Shown here: positions 6,032 to 6,897 of the stretch, one piece after another
Layout: the number at the start of each line of letters is the position of its first letter
Position numbering within the stretch: position 1 is the stretch's first letter
Assembly: GCA_946403615.1 (NCBI GenBank)
Contig: CAMJAO010000112.1
Span: 1 to 6,897, forward strand
Direction of reading: 5' to 3'
Origin: an uncultured Prevotellaceae bacterium
Lineage (GTDB): Bacteria > Bacteroidota > Bacteroidia > Bacteroidales > Bacteroidaceae
DNA length: 6,897 nucleotides
The notes under the pieces: generated by a model
The model's database searches: none
What the model saw: the letters and a program-made list of their open reading frames with translations, nothing else
Told to the model about the DNA's origin: nothing
Translations under genes and position numbers: made by a program

Positions 6032-6897
6032 ATGAAAAAAGAAGAACTTGCAGAGGGTATGCAACTGCAAGAGAGACAAAAGATAGAGGATCCCGCAAAA
6101 TTGTTACAAGACAGTCTCGGAGGACTCAATAAGTATGGTGGGTTCCAACTCGTAAAAGGCCTTATCAAAGGTGTCGAGAACATGGACCCGAGAAGAAAAG
6201 CGGTTAAGAACATTTTCCTTTCTGACTCAGCTTATGCTGACAGTAGGAAAAAACTGAGAAAAGAACTCGAACAGTGGGTGGCTCTGCTCGAAGGCGAGGA
6301 GAAAGACCCCATGCAGATTATAGAGTCATGTGCGGCCAAAAGAGATAAAGCAGAGGAAAATCTCAAGAAACTGCAGATTACCATTGCCGAAAAAAAGACG
6401 GTGGTGGATCACGGATGCCAGCGTCTGAACGATCTCCGGGAAAGAGCCGTAACCCTGCAGAAGGTGTTCAATGAGCATCTGGCCGCCGCCGGATTTGAAA
6501 ATGAGGCCGCCTATCAGCTGGCCAAAATGTCTGAAAGGGACATGAACGCGGCGGACAAAGAGCTGCGTGCCTATGGGGAACGCAAAAAATCCCTGTCGGA
6601 CCAGATTGCGGTCCTGCGCGAAAAGCTGACGGGCAGGGAAAAGCCGGATATCGGGGCGATTGAGCAGAAACTGAGTGGTCAGCAGAAAGAAAGAGCCGCT
6701 GCCGAAAATGCGGAAGCGGCACTGGCAAAGAAGCTGACCATTCATGAGGACGCCCTGAAGGAAATCCAGACGGCGCTGAAACAGAAGAAGCGCCGGGAGG
6801 AGAACTGGGCGGTTGTCCGGGATCTGTACAATTGCTGTGCCGGAATCTCGGGCGGTGCAAACCGGGGCAAACTGACGTTTGAGGCGTATGTCCAGCA
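6032..6897 (+). CDS. tssC: TssC (VipB) sheath large subunit N-terminus, joined in frame to SbcC-like sequence; runs off the window
   Basis: The frame is open from the start codon to the last base (288 codons plus two bases). Residues 1-113 look like the N-terminus of Bacteroidota TssC: LLQDSLGGLNKYGGFQLVKG (24-43), then MDPRRKAVKNIFLSD (51-65), ELEQWVALLEG (78-88) and IIESCAAKRDKAEENLKK (96-113). TssC pairs with TssB in the contractile sheath. From about residue 114 the expected TssC core is absent and an SbcC-type coiled coil follows (described separately). Leucine codons are CTG in 3 of 14 cases before the switch and 16 of 17 after it. The protein as written is therefore most likely an artefact of two joined genomes; only residues 1-113 should be trusted as TssC. 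The ATG at 6032 is chosen; an in-frame GTG three codons earlier (6023) is an alternative. It is 101 bases after tssB and was probably cotranscribed. Confidence 0.75.
   Translation, partial: MKKEELAEGMQLQERQKIEDPAKLLQDSLGGLNKYGGFQLVKGLIKGVENMDPRRKAVKNIFLSDSAYADSRKKLRKELEQWVALLEGEEKDPMQIIESCAAKRDKAEENLKKLQITIAEKKTVVDHGCQRLNDLRERAVTLQKVFNEHLAAAGFENEAAYQLAKMSERDMNAADKELRAYGERKKSLSDQIAVLREKLTGREKPDIGAIEQKLSGQQKERAAAENAEAALAKKLTIHEDALKEIQTALKQKKRREENWAVVRDLYNCCAGISGGANRGKLTFEAYVQ
6371..6897 (+). other. SbcC-like exonuclease subunit segment from a different, Firmicutes-like genome
   Basis: The 175 residues encoded here are mostly charged coiled coil (for example NDLRERAVTLQKVFNEHLAA, then AAYQLAKMSERDMNAADKEL). 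They end with EENWAVVRDLYNCCAG and GGANRGKLTFEAYVQ. In SbcC/Rad50-type ATPases this order, second coiled-coil arm, then 'W..v..L...a.G......k..fe.yvq', leads directly to the ATPase signature and Walker B region, which would lie beyond the window. SbcC works with the SbcD nuclease on hairpins and double-strand breaks. The zinc hook (CPxC) and N-terminal ATPase half are missing. By hand count, 6781-6840 has 35 G/C in 60 bases against 26 in 60 for 6121-6180. The left boundary is approximate, between about 6340 and 6400. Confidence 0.7.

Noticed and set aside
6326..6860. Minus-strand frames of 139 and 130 residues near the right end.
   Set aside because: They lie opposite the open TssC/SbcC-like frame and have composition typical of antisense reading of G+C-rich coiled-coil codons.
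6032..6897. A genuine new TssC-SbcC fusion as part of a novel system.
   Set aside because: Homology, base composition and codon use all switch at one point, and the sheath core is absent; a chimera is the simpler reading, kept as a finding for checking.

Overview
The window looks like Bacteroidota DNA, probably a Prevotella or Bacteroides relative, for about its first 6.37 kb. The grounds are -7 boxes of the TAnnTTTG type, A/T-rich start regions without a clear Shine-Dalgarno sequence, an UpxY-type antiterminator, and type VI secretion proteins of the Bacteroidota-specific kind. From about 6371 to the end the DNA changes: it is richer in G+C, nearly all leucines use CTG, and the protein resembles SbcC of Firmicutes (Clostridia).

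Layout. 1-168 is the 3' end of a plus-strand gene, probably a PLP-dependent aminotransferase. It converges on a minus-strand COG0523/CobW-family GTPase (232-1506) with a long acidic and histidine-rich insert; a perfect hairpin at 173-201 can terminate transcription from both sides. The GTPase and a plus-strand low-molecular-weight protein tyrosine phosphatase (1665-2165) are divergent, with candidate promoters between them. The phosphatase ends in an intrinsic terminator at 2233-2267.

A strong Bacteroidota promoter at 2278-2309 then starts a new unit. It has a leader of about 180 nt with terminator-like folding and a 28-codon reading frame, then a NusG/UpxY-type antiterminator (2497-3051), a Clp/HSP100 AAA+ ATPase of the TssH/ClpV type (3108-5405), the small sheath subunit TssB (5475-5930), and the start of the large sheath subunit TssC (from 6032). 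All run in the same direction with gaps of 56-101 bases and no obvious internal terminator, so I read them as the head of a type VI secretion operon (subtype iii, the Bacteroidota type). TssB and TssC form the contractile sheath, TssH recycles it, and the antiterminator probably helps polymerase read through the long operon.

The TssC frame continues without a stop into SbcC-like coiled coil. The switch in homology, base composition and codon use in the middle of a conserved gene is best explained by an assembly chimera, not a new fusion protein. The points most worth following up are this junction, the placement of an UpxY-type antiterminator and attenuator-like leader ahead of a T6SS operon, and the loss of catalytic residues in the first ATPase ring of TssH.
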